Positions 54,847 to 63,663 of a DNA stretch of 64,000 nucleotides are shown here, piece by piece (position 1 is the stretch's first letter; each line of letters opens with the position of its first letter). The position numbers and the translations under genes are program-made. The DNA lies in NCBI GenBank assembly GCA_040255405.1, contig JBDZUX010000002.1, forward strand, positions 1-64,000, in the 5' to 3' direction. The notes below the pieces were generated by a model. That model worked only from the letters and a program-made list of their open reading frames with translations, had not been told where the DNA came from and ran no database searches. Origin of the DNA: 66-474 sp040255405 (GTDB lineage: Bacteria; Pseudomonadota; Gammaproteobacteria; Xanthomonadales; Rhodanobacteraceae).

Positions 54847-56514
54847 TCACCCCGCCGCCTTTTTCGCAAGCAGCGGCGCGTCGCGCACGGCCTTGTACTC
54901 GCGCGCGGCACGCACGAAGCCGTTGAACAATGGATGGCCATCGCGCGGGGTCGAGGTGAATTCCGGGTGGAACTGGCAGGCGAGGAACCAAGGGTGTTTC
55001 TGCGCCGGCAGTTCGATGATCTCGACCAGGTCGTCCACCGACAGACCCGCGATCACGAGGCCGGCTTTCTCCAGCCGTTCGCGGTAACGATTGTTGAATT
55101 CGAAGCGGTGGCGGTGGCGCTCGCGGATGGTGTCGGCGCCGTACAGTTCGCGCGCCAGCGTGCCGGCCTTCAGGCGACATTCCTGCGCGCCAAGGCGCAT
55201 GGTGCCGCCGAGATCCGAAGCCTCGTCGCGACGCTGCACGTCGCCCGCGCCTTGCGTCCATTCGGTGATCAGGGCGATCACCGGATCTGAGCAATCGCGG
55301 TCGTTTTCGGTGGAACCCGCGCCCGCGATACCGGCCACGTCGCGGGAAAACTCCACCACCGCTGCGTGCATGCCGTAGCAGATCCCGAAATACGGGATGC
55401 CGCGTTCGCGCGCGTACTTCACGGTCTGGATCTTGCCTTCGAAGCCACGCTTGCCAAAGCCGCCCGGCACCAGGATCGCGTCGGCCTCGCGCAACACCGC
55501 GTCGGCGCCGCGCGTTTCGATGCTTTCCGAATCGATCCATTCAAGCTGGACGCGGGTCGAGTTGTGGATGCCGCCATGGCGCAAGGCCTCGCCCAGCGAC
55601 TTGTAGGCGTCCTTGTGCTCGACGTACTTGCCGACGATATAGATGCGCACTTCATCCTTGGGATTCTCGACCGCGTCCACCGTGCGTTGCCATTGCGACA
55701 AATCGGCCGGCTTGGCATCGAGGTGCAGCCGCTCGACCACGATGTCGTCGAGGCCTTCCTGGTGCAGCCACAGCGGCAGCTTGTAGATGGTGTCGGCGTC
55801 GGCGGCGCTGATCACCGCGCTTTCCGGCACGTTGGTGAACAGCGCGATCTTGCGGCGCTCGGATTCGGGCAGCGGTTCCTCGCAGCGGCACACCAGGATG
55901 TCGGGCTGGATACCGAGCGCGCGCAGTTCCTTCACCGAATGCTGGGTGGGTTTGGTCTTGATTTCGCCCGCGGCCCTGATGAACGGCACCAGCGTCAGGT
56001 GCATGAACAGCACCTTGTCGGCGCCACGCTCGATGCGCAGCTGGCGCGCGGCTTCCAGGAACGGTTGCGATTCGATATCGCCCACCGTGCCGCCGATCTC
56101 GACCAGCGCCACGTCGAAGCCGCGGGTGGCCTCGTCGATCGCGTGCTTGATCTGGTTGGTGATGTGCGGGATCACCTGTACCGTCGCGCCAAGATAATCG
56201 CCGCGGCGTTCCTTGCGGATCACGGCTTCGTAGATCTTGCCGGTGGTGATGGAATTCTTGCCGGACAGGCGCGTGCGCACGAAGCGTTCGTAGTGCCCGA
56301 GATCCAGGTCGGTTTCGGCGCCGTCGTCGGTGACGTACACCTCGCCGTGCTGGAAGGGACTCATGGTGCCGGGATCGACGTTGATGTAGGGGTCGAGCTT
56401 CATCAACGTCACATTGAGGCCGCGGGCCTCAAGGATGGACGCCAGCGACGCCGACGCGATGCCCTTGCCAAGCGAGGACACCACGCCACCGGTGACGAAA
56501 ATCAGGGAGGTCAT
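54847..56514 (-). CDS. pyrG: CTP synthase
   Basis: This 555-residue enzyme makes CTP from UTP, ATP and glutamine. It has the synthetase domain with TGGVVSSLGKGI at the N-terminus and a glutamine amidotransferase domain (about residues 290-555) with the nucleophile in FGICYGMH and the His/Glu pair in QFHPEFTSTP. Classical class I domains have a Gln after the Cys loop (GICxGMQ); this protein has His. The start at 56514 is the family start. First gene of the pyrG-kdsA-eno cluster. Confidence 0.96.
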   Translation of the reverse strand: MTSLIFVTGGVVSSLGKGIASASLASILEARGLNVTLMKLDPYINVDPGTMSPFQHGEVYVTDDGAETDLDLGHYERFVRTRLSGKNSITTGKIYEAVIRKERRGDYLGATVQVIPHITNQIKHAIDEATRGFDVALVEIGGTVGDIESQPFLEAARQLRIERGADKVLFMHLTLVPFIRAAGEIKTKPTQHSVKELRALGIQPDILVCRCEEPLPESERRKIALFTNVPESAVISAADADTIYKLPLWLHQEGLDDIVVERLHLDAKPADLSQWQRTVDAVENPKDEVRIYIVGKYVEHKDAYKSLGEALRHGGIHNSTRVQLEWIDSESIETRGADAVLREADAILVPGGFGKRGFEGKIQTVKYARERGIPYFGICYGMHAAVVEFSRDVAGIAGAGSTENDRDCSDPVIALITEWTQGAGDVQRRDEASDLGGTMRLGAQECRLKAGTLARELYGADTIRERHRHRFEFNNRYRERLEKAGLVIAGLSVDDLVEIIELPAQKHPWFLACQFHPEFTSTPRDGHPLFNGFVRAAREYKAVRDAPLLAKKAAG

Positions 56515-56602
56515 GATCGGACCGTGTGTGGAAAGCGTCATTCTAGCGGCGACTGCCGGCTTCCGCGAGTGCACGTCCGATATTTCCACTCGCGCTGCAT
56601 GC

Positions 56603-56708
56603 GTGCGATCATCCACGGTCGCCGTGTCACGAACGCGTCGAAACGCGCGCAGCAGTTCGACGCCTTGCAACACCAGGACGGGCTTCCTGCCCTGGCTTCC
56701 CACGAAAG
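56603..56708 (+). repeat. Two-hairpin dispersed element, copy F, between pyrG and the aminopeptidase gene
   Basis: Hairpin 1 GCGATCATCCACGGTCGC (56605-56622, with wobble pairs) and hairpin 2 GGGCTTCCTGCCC (56680-56692). It ends about 12 bases before the next start codon and so covers the leader and ribosome binding site region. Confidence 0.78.
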
Positions 56709-56720
56709 CAGGCATCCGAG

Positions 56721-58538
56721 ATGAAAGTGCCCCCGGTTCCCGACCGCATCGCCGCGTTGCGCGACGCGATGCAGCAACGCGCCATCGCCGCCTGCATCGT
56801 CCCGACTGCCGATCCGCACATGTCCGAATACCTGCCGGCGCACTGGCAGGCGCGCGAGTGGCTGTCGGGTTTCACCGGCTCGGCCGGCACGCTGGTGGTG
56901 ACGCCGCAATTCGCGGGACTGTGGACCGACTCGCGTTACTTCTCGCAAGCCGAGCGCCAGCTCGCCGGCAGCGGCGTGGAACTGGTGAAGTTGAACGTGC
57001 CGCACACGCCCGAGCACGTGGACTGGCTTTGCGAACGCATCCGCGCCGGCGACAAGGTCGCGTGCGCGGCCGACATGCTGTCGCTGGCCGCGGAACGATC
57101 CCTGCGCAAACAATTGGCCAGTCATGGCGCGGTGCTGGTCGAGGATGATCTGCCCGGCACGATCTGGAGCGACCGCCCGCCGCTGCCACACATGCCTGTC
57201 TACGAGCATCCGATCGATTACGCGATCCATGCCCGCGCGAAAAAACTCGCGGACGTGCGTGCGGCGATGCAACGAAACAAGGCGTCGCACCACGTCGCGT
57301 CCGCGCTGGACGAGATCGCGTGGGTGCTGAACCTGCGCGGCAGCGACGTGGATTACAACCCGGTGTTCCTGGCGCACCTGCTGGTCGAGGCGAACGGCGT
57401 GACGCTGTTCGTCGAAGCGTCGAAGCTCGACGCGAATCTGCGGTCGGCGCTGGCCGACGAGGGCGTGCGCATCGCGCCCTATGAGTCGATCGGCGCTGCC
57501 CTGCACGCATTGCCGCACGATGCAGTCTTGCTGCTCTCGCCCGCGCAGGTTTCGGCGGCGGTGGCGCACACGATTCCCGATCACGTCACGCTGGTCGAGA
57601 CAACCGGCCCGATCACGGCCGCCAAGGCCCGCAAAACCGCGAAGGAGCTGGACCACGTGCGCGAAGCAATGCGCCGCGACGGGGTGGCGCTGGTGCGCGG
57701 CGCACGCTGGATCGAACAGGCATTGCACGAAGGCAAGCGCCTCACTGAACTGGACGTGGACAAAAAACTGCGCGAGCTGCGCGCGCAGCAACCGGGCTTC
57801 GTCAGCGAAAGTTTTTCGACGATCGCGGGCTACCAGGCCAACGCCGCGCTGCCCCACTATCGGGCGATGCCGGAATCGCATTCGGAACTGAAACCGCTGG
57901 GCATGCTGCTGATCGATTCCGGCGCGCAGTACCTCGGCGGCACCACCGACATCACGCGGATGTGGGCCCTGGGCGAGACCACGCCCGAACAACGCCGCGA
58001 CGTGACGCTGGTCCTGAAAGGCGTGATCGCGCTGTCGCGCGCGAAGTTTCCGCGTGGCGCATCCGGGCAGCAACTCGATGCGCTGGCGCGTGCGCCGATC
58101 TGGGCCGCGGGTATCGACTACGGCCACGGCACCGGACATGGCGTCGGCTATTGCCTCAACGTGCACGAAGGACCGCAATCGATCCGTCCACCGCGCTCGA
58201 ACCAGCACCTGGAGGCGATGGACGTCGGCATGATCACCTCGATCGAGCCCGGCATCTACAAACCCGACCGGCATGGCGTTCGCATCGAGAATCTGGCCGC
58301 GACCGTTCCGGCGGGCGACGGCGAATTCGGCGAATTCCTCGCCTTCGAGACCCTGACGCTGTGCCCGATCGACACGCGCCTGCTGGAGCCGTCGCTGCTG
58401 GATGCCGCCGAAACCGGCTGGCTCGACGACTACCACGCAGGCGTGCGGGAACGACTCGCGCCGTTGCTGGACGATGCCGGCGACCGTGCCTGGCTGGACG
58501 TGCGTTGTGCACCGCTGAAAGTGGCGAAGGCCGCCTGA
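56721..58538 (+). CDS. Xaa-Pro aminopeptidase of the M24B family (aminopeptidase P)
   Basis: This 605-residue cytosolic metalloenzyme removes N-terminal residues before proline. It has two creatinase-like N-terminal domains (about 5-140 and 150-300) and a pita-bread catalytic domain with metal ligands DSGAQYLGGTTDITR (two Asp), GHGTGHGVG (His), SIEPGIY (Glu) and GVRIENL (Glu). The length matches the long eukaryote-like form of aminopeptidase P more than E. coli PepP (441). No strong Shine-Dalgarno sequence is seen before the ATG at 56721. Confidence 0.92.
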   Translation: MKVPPVPDRIAALRDAMQQRAIAACIVPTADPHMSEYLPAHWQAREWLSGFTGSAGTLVVTPQFAGLWTDSRYFSQAERQLAGSGVELVKLNVPHTPEHVDWLCERIRAGDKVACAADMLSLAAERSLRKQLASHGAVLVEDDLPGTIWSDRPPLPHMPVYEHPIDYAIHARAKKLADVRAAMQRNKASHHVASALDEIAWVLNLRGSDVDYNPVFLAHLLVEANGVTLFVEASKLDANLRSALADEGVRIAPYESIGAALHALPHDAVLLLSPAQVSAAVAHTIPDHVTLVETTGPITAAKARKTAKELDHVREAMRRDGVALVRGARWIEQALHEGKRLTELDVDKKLRELRAQQPGFVSESFSTIAGYQANAALPHYRAMPESHSELKPLGMLLIDSGAQYLGGTTDITRMWALGETTPEQRRDVTLVLKGVIALSRAKFPRGASGQQLDALARAPIWAAGIDYGHGTGHGVGYCLNVHEGPQSIRPPRSNQHLEAMDVGMITSIEPGIYKPDRHGVRIENLAATVPAGDGEFGEFLAFETLTLCPIDTRLLEPSLLDAAETGWLDDYHAGVRERLAPLLDDAGDRAWLDVRCAPLKVAKAA

Positions 58539-58611
58539 ACCGCGCGGCAGCGTCTCAACAGGAACGGCGCGTTCTGCTAGCTTACGCGGGTTATCCATCC
58601 GAGGAACTCCC

Positions 58612-60885
58612 GTGCCGCGCCCACCGATGCCGCTGACCCCGCGTGCAGTGGCTTTTGCGATCACGCTGGCGGTCGCGCCCGGCATGGCGCTGGCGCAAGG
58701 TTCCGCGGATACCTGCCCGCTCGGCGCGTTCACCTGCCCGGTGGTCAAGAACGACTTCGCGCTGTGCAGGAAGAACGACCTGCTGAACTTCTACGAGCCC
58801 GGCCTGCCGACCGAGGGCAACCGGGAAACCAGCCCGGCGCAGGTTTATGGCGACCGTTTTTCGAGCCCCGACAGCAAGCGCTTCCACCTTGCCGGCAACA
58901 CCGCGTTGCAGCGGCTGGACCAGTTGCTGCGCGCGGATTCGCTCACCTACAACGCCGACACCACCGCCTACGACGCCGAAGGCCACGTCCGCTACCAGGA
59001 GCGCGGCATGCTGTTTTCGGCCGACAGCATGAAGGGCACCACGACGCCGGAATACGGTGTCGCCGACAACGTGCAATACCAGTTGCTGAGTTCGCGCGGC
59101 AACGGCGTGGCCAGTCAGGCCGTCATGCTGGACCAGGACCGCGACAAGTTGCACGATGTCACCTATTCCACCTGTGATCTCCACAACCGGGTGTGGGAGA
59201 TCGAAGCCAAGACCCTGACGATGGATCGCGACGAAGGCATCGGCCGCGCCCACGACGTGACCATGCGCGTGAAGGGCGTGCCGTTCCTGTGGCTGCCATA
59301 CATGCGCTTCCCCATCGACGACCGCCGCCAGACCGGCTTTCTGTATCCGTCGTTCGGCAAGCGCAGCCGCGCCGGCTTTTTCGTGTCGATACCGTTCTAC
59401 TGGAACATCGCGCCAAACTATGACGCCACCTTCACCCCGGTGTGGTACGCCGACCGCGGCGGCATGCTGGACAGCCAGGTCCGCTGGCTGACCAGCACCA
59501 GCAAGGGCGAGTTGAATCTCGACTACATGCCCCACGACAAGGTGGCCGGCCGCAACCGCGGCTATCTCACCCTCGTCAACCAGACCGTGTTGCCTTGGGA
59601 TCTTCGCTGGAATACTGCCATCGCGCGGGCTACCGACAAGGCGTGGTTCCAGGATTTCGGCGAGAACCTGGTGACCTCCAGGGCCGTCCAGCTGCATTCG
59701 TCCTCATACGTCTCCGGCTCGGGCGACTGGTGGAATGCAGGCGTCGGCGCCGACTGGTACCAGATCGTCACGCCGGGCATCTCCGACAGGGCTGCGGCCT
59801 ATCGCCGACTGCCCAGGCTTTATTTCAACGCCGACCGTCCGATCGGCGGACCGGGCGGACCCGAATGGGGCATCAATTCGGAAGCGGTGCGCTTCGTCAA
59901 GCCCGAAGCCGTGGGCGGCGACCGTTTCGACTTCTATCCCTACCTCGCGTGGCCGCTGCAAGGCGCGGCGTGGTTCCTGCGGCCGGAAGTCGGCGTGCGC
60001 TACACCGCGTACAACCTGCCGCAGCCGGTCGCACTCGGCGACGGCGACCACCCCACGCGCACCACGCCGATCTTCGACGTGGATGCGGGGCTGATCTTCG
60101 AACGCGACGTGCACCTGTTCGGCAGCGACTACACCCAGACGCTGGAGCCGCGTGCGTATTACCTGCGCGTGCCATACCGCAACCAGGACGACTTGCCGCT
60201 GTTCGACACCCGGTACCTCACCTTCGACTTCTGGCAGCTGTTCACCACCAACAGCTTCAGCGGCGCCGACCGCCAGATGAATGCCAACAACCTGTCACTG
60301 GCGTTGACCACGCGCTTTCTCGATCAGAACGGCGTGGAGAAACTCTCCGCCGGCATTGGCCAGATCCGCTATTTCGATCCGCAGAGGGTCACGTTGCGTC
60401 GCGGGGGCAAGGCGGTCGATTATTCCGGTTCCAACTACGTCGCCAACCTCACCATTGCATTGAACGACAACTGGCGGCTGACCACGTCCCAGCAGTGGAA
60501 CCCGAATATCGACGAGACGGATGTTTCGACCGTCGGCCTGCAGCGCCGCCTTTGGGGCGACGGCATCGTCAACCTCGATTACCGCTACCGCCGGGACCTC
60601 ATCGAACAAGCCAGCATGACGGCGGAAGTTCCGGTGGGGGCTGCCTGGAAGCTGGTCGGCGGCTATACCTATTCGATGCGCGACAAGCGCGCGATCGATG
60701 CCTTCGCCGGCATCGAATGGGACAGCTGCTGCACCGCGATCCGCATCCTCAGCCGTCACTACGTGTACGACTACCAGGGCCATTCCAACAACGCCATCAT
60801 GTTCGAAATCCAGTTCAAGGGCGTCGGCTCGTATGGCCAGCACACGAGTTCATTCCTGCAAAATGCTATTCTTGGCTATCAATAA
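58612..60885 (+). CDS. lptD: LPS-assembly protein LptD
   Basis: This 757-residue outer-membrane protein inserts lipopolysaccharide into the outer leaflet with LptE. It has a signal peptide (residues 1-29), a periplasmic OstA domain (about 75-190) and a large C-terminal beta-barrel. Cysteines are placed in pairs as expected for the disulfides: TCPLGAFTC near the N-terminus and DSCCTAIR near the C-terminus. The GTG at 58612 has GAGGA 6 bases upstream. It precedes surA, as in E. coli lptD-surA-pdxA-rsmA. The stop codon falls three bases before repeat copy G. Confidence 0.95.
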   Translation: MPRPPMPLTPRAVAFAITLAVAPGMALAQGSADTCPLGAFTCPVVKNDFALCRKNDLLNFYEPGLPTEGNRETSPAQVYGDRFSSPDSKRFHLAGNTALQRLDQLLRADSLTYNADTTAYDAEGHVRYQERGMLFSADSMKGTTTPEYGVADNVQYQLLSSRGNGVASQAVMLDQDRDKLHDVTYSTCDLHNRVWEIEAKTLTMDRDEGIGRAHDVTMRVKGVPFLWLPYMRFPIDDRRQTGFLYPSFGKRSRAGFFVSIPFYWNIAPNYDATFTPVWYADRGGMLDSQVRWLTSTSKGELNLDYMPHDKVAGRNRGYLTLVNQTVLPWDLRWNTAIARATDKAWFQDFGENLVTSRAVQLHSSSYVSGSGDWWNAGVGADWYQIVTPGISDRAAAYRRLPRLYFNADRPIGGPGGPEWGINSEAVRFVKPEAVGGDRFDFYPYLAWPLQGAAWFLRPEVGVRYTAYNLPQPVALGDGDHPTRTTPIFDVDAGLIFERDVHLFGSDYTQTLEPRAYYLRVPYRNQDDLPLFDTRYLTFDFWQLFTTNSFSGADRQMNANNLSLALTTRFLDQNGVEKLSAGIGQIRYFDPQRVTLRRGGKAVDYSGSNYVANLTIALNDNWRLTTSQQWNPNIDETDVSTVGLQRRLWGDGIVNLDYRYRRDLIEQASMTAEVPVGAAWKLVGGYTYSMRDKRAIDAFAGIEWDSCCTAIRILSRHYVYDYQGHSNNAIMFEIQFKGVGSYGQHTSSFLQNAILGYQ

Positions 60886-60887
60886 TT

Positions 60888-60999
60888 TGCGATCGTCCAT
60901 GATCGCTGCGCTTGGACGGGCCCGATATAAGCGTGTTCCCCAAGTCACCGACATCAGAACGGCCATCCATGGCCTGACTTTCCGCAACAGCCGCTCCGA
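60888..60999 (+). repeat. Two-hairpin dispersed element, copy G, between lptD and surA
   Basis: Hairpin 1 GCGATCGTCCATGATCGC (60889-60906) and hairpin 2 GGCCATCCATGGCC (60961-60974), followed by TGACTTTCCGCAACAGCCGCTCCG. It splits an operon that is normally continuous. Confidence 0.9.
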
Positions 61000-61105
61000 G
61001 CAATTTTCTTTGGCACCCAACTTTTCGGCAGCCGGCGTTGTCCAATCCGGAGCTTCCCCCGGAACCGCCCCTTCGGCCCGCCCTAACCGGTCACACACGA
61101 CGAAC

Positions 61106-62521
61106 ATGAAATCATTGCCTCTCGCCAGCCTGGTCCTGACGCTCGCCACCGCGGCTTTTGCCGTGCCCGCGGCCGCGCAATTGCTGAGCCCGGCTGCGCC
61201 TCCGGCGACCAGCGCGCAGCCATCCTCGCTGCTCTCGCCGAATGCCGACAGTTCCAACCAGGTCCAGCCGCTGGACCGGATCGTCGCCGTGGTCAACGAT
61301 GGTGTCATCCTGCAGAGCCAGCTCAACCAGACCATGGGAACCGTCTCGCAGCAGATCACCGCTTCCGGTGGCCAGTTGCCGCCGCAGGACGTGCTGGCGA
61401 AGCAGGTGCTGCAACACCTGATCGTCAACCAGTTGCTGGTGCAAAGGGCGCAGGAAAACGGCGTGCGCGTGTCCGATGACCAGGTCGATGCCGCCGTGGC
61501 CACCATCGCGCAGCAGAACAAGTTGAGCGTGCCGCAGATGCAGGCGGCCATGCAACAGCAGGGCGTGGACTACGCCTCGTTCCGGCAGCAGTTGCGGGAC
61601 CAGTTGCTGGTGCGCGCGGTGCAGCAACAGGTGATGCAGCAGTCCGCGCAGGTATCCGACGCGGAAATCAACAATCTCATCGCCAGTCCCGCCTTCAAGC
61701 AGGGCGAAGTGCACCTGGCGAGGATCCTGGTCGGCCTGCCCGAAGGCGCCGACGCCAACCAGATTGCCGCTGCGCAGGCCAAGGCCGACAAGATCGAGGA
61801 AGAACTCAAGCAGGGCGAAAGCTTCGCCGCGCTGGCCGTCAGCAATTCCAGTGCACCCGAAGCACTGAACGGGGGCGACCTCGGCTGGCGGCGCGTCGAT
61901 GAACTGCCGCAGGCCGTGCAGCAAATCGTCAATTCGCTGCAGCCGGGGGAAACCACCCAGCCGCTGCGCGACGCCTCCGGCTTCACGATCCTGAAACTGG
62001 AAGGCAAGCGCACGCCCGACACCAGGCAAATCGTCACCGAATACCACGCCCAACACTTGATGATCAAGCCGGATGCGGTGCTCACCGAACAGGGCGCGAA
62101 AGACAAGATCGAAAAGCTTTACCAGGAGATCGTGGTCGGCCACGCCGACTTCGCGACGCTGGCCAAGAAGAATTCGGACGACCCGACCACCGCGAACGCG
62201 GGCGGCGACATGGGCTGGTTCATGCAGGACGAGTGGGGCAGCGAAGTCGGCAAAATGCTGGCCGGCATGCAACCTGGACAGGTCACGCAGCCGTTCCAGA
62301 GTCCGGATGGTTCGTGGCACATCGTCAAGCTGCTCGGCACGCGCCAAGCCGACAAGACCCAGGACCTTGAGCGCGGGCAGGCACGCCAGGCGATCGCCGC
62401 CCGCAAGGGACAACAGGCGTTCGAACAGTTCCTGCGCGACATCGAATCGTCGGCCTACATCAGTATCCGGGTACCGGAGCTGGCCGGCGCATCGGCGACC
62501 GCGAGCAACGAAGCGCAATGA
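61106..62521 (+). CDS. surA: Periplasmic chaperone and peptidyl-prolyl isomerase SurA
   Basis: This 471-residue protein escorts outer-membrane proteins to the Bam complex. It has a signal peptide (1-24, ending AAAQ), a Gln-rich N-terminal linker (LSPAAPPATSAQPSSLLSPN), the SurA N-domain (about 55-170) and two parvulin PpiC domains (about 200-300 and 315-420). It is a little longer than E. coli SurA (428) because of the linker. No Shine-Dalgarno sequence is evident before the ATG at 61106. Its stop overlaps pdxA. Confidence 0.95.
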   Translation: MKSLPLASLVLTLATAAFAVPAAAQLLSPAAPPATSAQPSSLLSPNADSSNQVQPLDRIVAVVNDGVILQSQLNQTMGTVSQQITASGGQLPPQDVLAKQVLQHLIVNQLLVQRAQENGVRVSDDQVDAAVATIAQQNKLSVPQMQAAMQQQGVDYASFRQQLRDQLLVRAVQQQVMQQSAQVSDAEINNLIASPAFKQGEVHLARILVGLPEGADANQIAAAQAKADKIEEELKQGESFAALAVSNSSAPEALNGGDLGWRRVDELPQAVQQIVNSLQPGETTQPLRDASGFTILKLEGKRTPDTRQIVTEYHAQHLMIKPDAVLTEQGAKDKIEKLYQEIVVGHADFATLAKKNSDDPTTANAGGDMGWFMQDEWGSEVGKMLAGMQPGQVTQPFQSPDGSWHIVKLLGTRQADKTQDLERGQARQAIAARKGQQAFEQFLRDIESSAYISIRVPELAGASATASNEAQ

Positions 62522-63564
62522 TGTCCGGGCCGGCCCCGTCCGGCTCGCACCGGCCCGCGCGCTTTCCGAAACTGGCTGTCACCGGCGGCGAGCCCGCCGG
62601 CGTCGGACCCGAACTCGTCGCGCGATTGGCAGCAACACCGATTGCCGCGGACCTCGTCGCGATCAGCAATGCCGGCCTGCTGGAACGCGCCGCACGCCGC
62701 TGCGGCGTCACGCTGAAAATCGAACCTTACGACAGCCAACCGCGCACGCTGCGGGCCGCCGGAAGCGTGCGCGTGCTGGACGTGCCATTGCGTGTCGAGG
62801 AATCCCCCGGCCGGCTCGATCCGCGCAATGCGTTCCACGTGTTGAATACGCTGGCGCAGGCGGCCGATGGCTGCCTTGCCGGCGAGTTCGACGCGGTGGT
62901 CACCGCGCCGGTGCAGAAGTCGGTGATCAACGACGCGGGCGAGGTTTTCTCGGGTCACACCGAATTCTTCGCGAAGCGCGCCGGCAGCGACGTGGTGATG
63001 ATGCTGGCCTCGCCCGAGTTGCGGGTCGCGCTTGCCACGACCCACATGCCGCTCGCCAAGGTTCCGGCTGCCATCACGCACGAATCGCTGGCCCGCACGC
63101 TGCACATCGTATGCGCGGAACTGATCGCGAAATTCGGCATCGCCAGCCCGCGCATCGCGGTGCTGGGCCTCAATCCCCACGCAGGCGAAGGCGGACACCT
63201 GGGGCGCGAGGAAACCGAAACGATCATTCCCGTACTCGATGCATTGCGCGGCGAAGGCATGCAACTGATCGGACCGCTGCCGGCCGACACCGCGTTCGTT
63301 CCTGCCATGCGCGCGCGCTACGACGCGGTGCTCGCGATGTACCACGACCAGGCGCTGCCGGTACTGAAATCCGAAGCGTTCGACCGTACCGTCAACATCA
63401 CGCTCGGGTTGCCGTTCATCCGCACCTCGGTCGACCACGGCACGGCACTGGACCTCGCCGGCACCGGGCGCGCCGATCCGGCCAGCATGTTCGCGGCAGC
63501 GGAGATGGCGCTGCGCCTGGGCGTGGACAACAGGGGTCGGAGTGCATTTTTGTCGAACCGCTGA
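62518..63564 (+). CDS. pdxA: 4-hydroxythreonine-4-phosphate dehydrogenase PdxA, 3' end formed by a repeat
   Basis: This 348-residue enzyme oxidises 4-phosphohydroxy-L-threonine in pyridoxal phosphate synthesis. Family motifs are AVTGGEPAGVGPELVARLAA-like (residues 20-38), FSGHTEFFA, LATTHMPLAKVP, GLNPHAGEGGHLG and MYHDQALPVLK. The core is complete up to AEMALRLGVD; the last 12 residues (NRGRSAFLSNR) come from the copy of the GGGGTCAGAGTGC element at 63533. The start at 62518 overlaps the surA stop (ATGA); the next ATG is at 62521. Confidence 0.93.
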   Translation: MMSGPAPSGSHRPARFPKLAVTGGEPAGVGPELVARLAATPIAADLVAISNAGLLERAARRCGVTLKIEPYDSQPRTLRAAGSVRVLDVPLRVEESPGRLDPRNAFHVLNTLAQAADGCLAGEFDAVVTAPVQKSVINDAGEVFSGHTEFFAKRAGSDVVMMLASPELRVALATTHMPLAKVPAAITHESLARTLHIVCAELIAKFGIASPRIAVLGLNPHAGEGGHLGREETETIIPVLDALRGEGMQLIGPLPADTAFVPAMRARYDAVLAMYHDQALPVLKSEAFDRTVNITLGLPFIRTSVDHGTALDLAGTGRADPASMFAAAEMALRLGVDNRGRSAFLSNR

Positions 63565-63654
63565 CGGCTCCGCGGAAAACCGGGGTCAGAGTGCACTTTC
63601 AGGCGTTGGCGCCACGATATCTTCGATACCCTGACGAAAGTGCACTCTGACCCC
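63533..63654. repeat. GGGGTCAGAGTGCACTTTC element, inverted repeat plus a third copy
   Basis: Two 19-bp arms, 63582-63600 (GGGGTCAGAGTGCACTTTC) and 63636-63654 (its exact reverse complement), enclose 35 bases. A diverged direct copy GGGGTCGGAGTGCATTTTT starts at 63533 inside pdxA. The element ends 9 bases before the rsmA start codon. This sequence is known from REP-like elements that accompany REP-associated tyrosine transposases; no such transposase is encoded here. Confidence 0.85.
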
Positions 63655-63663
63655 GCTCCCCGC

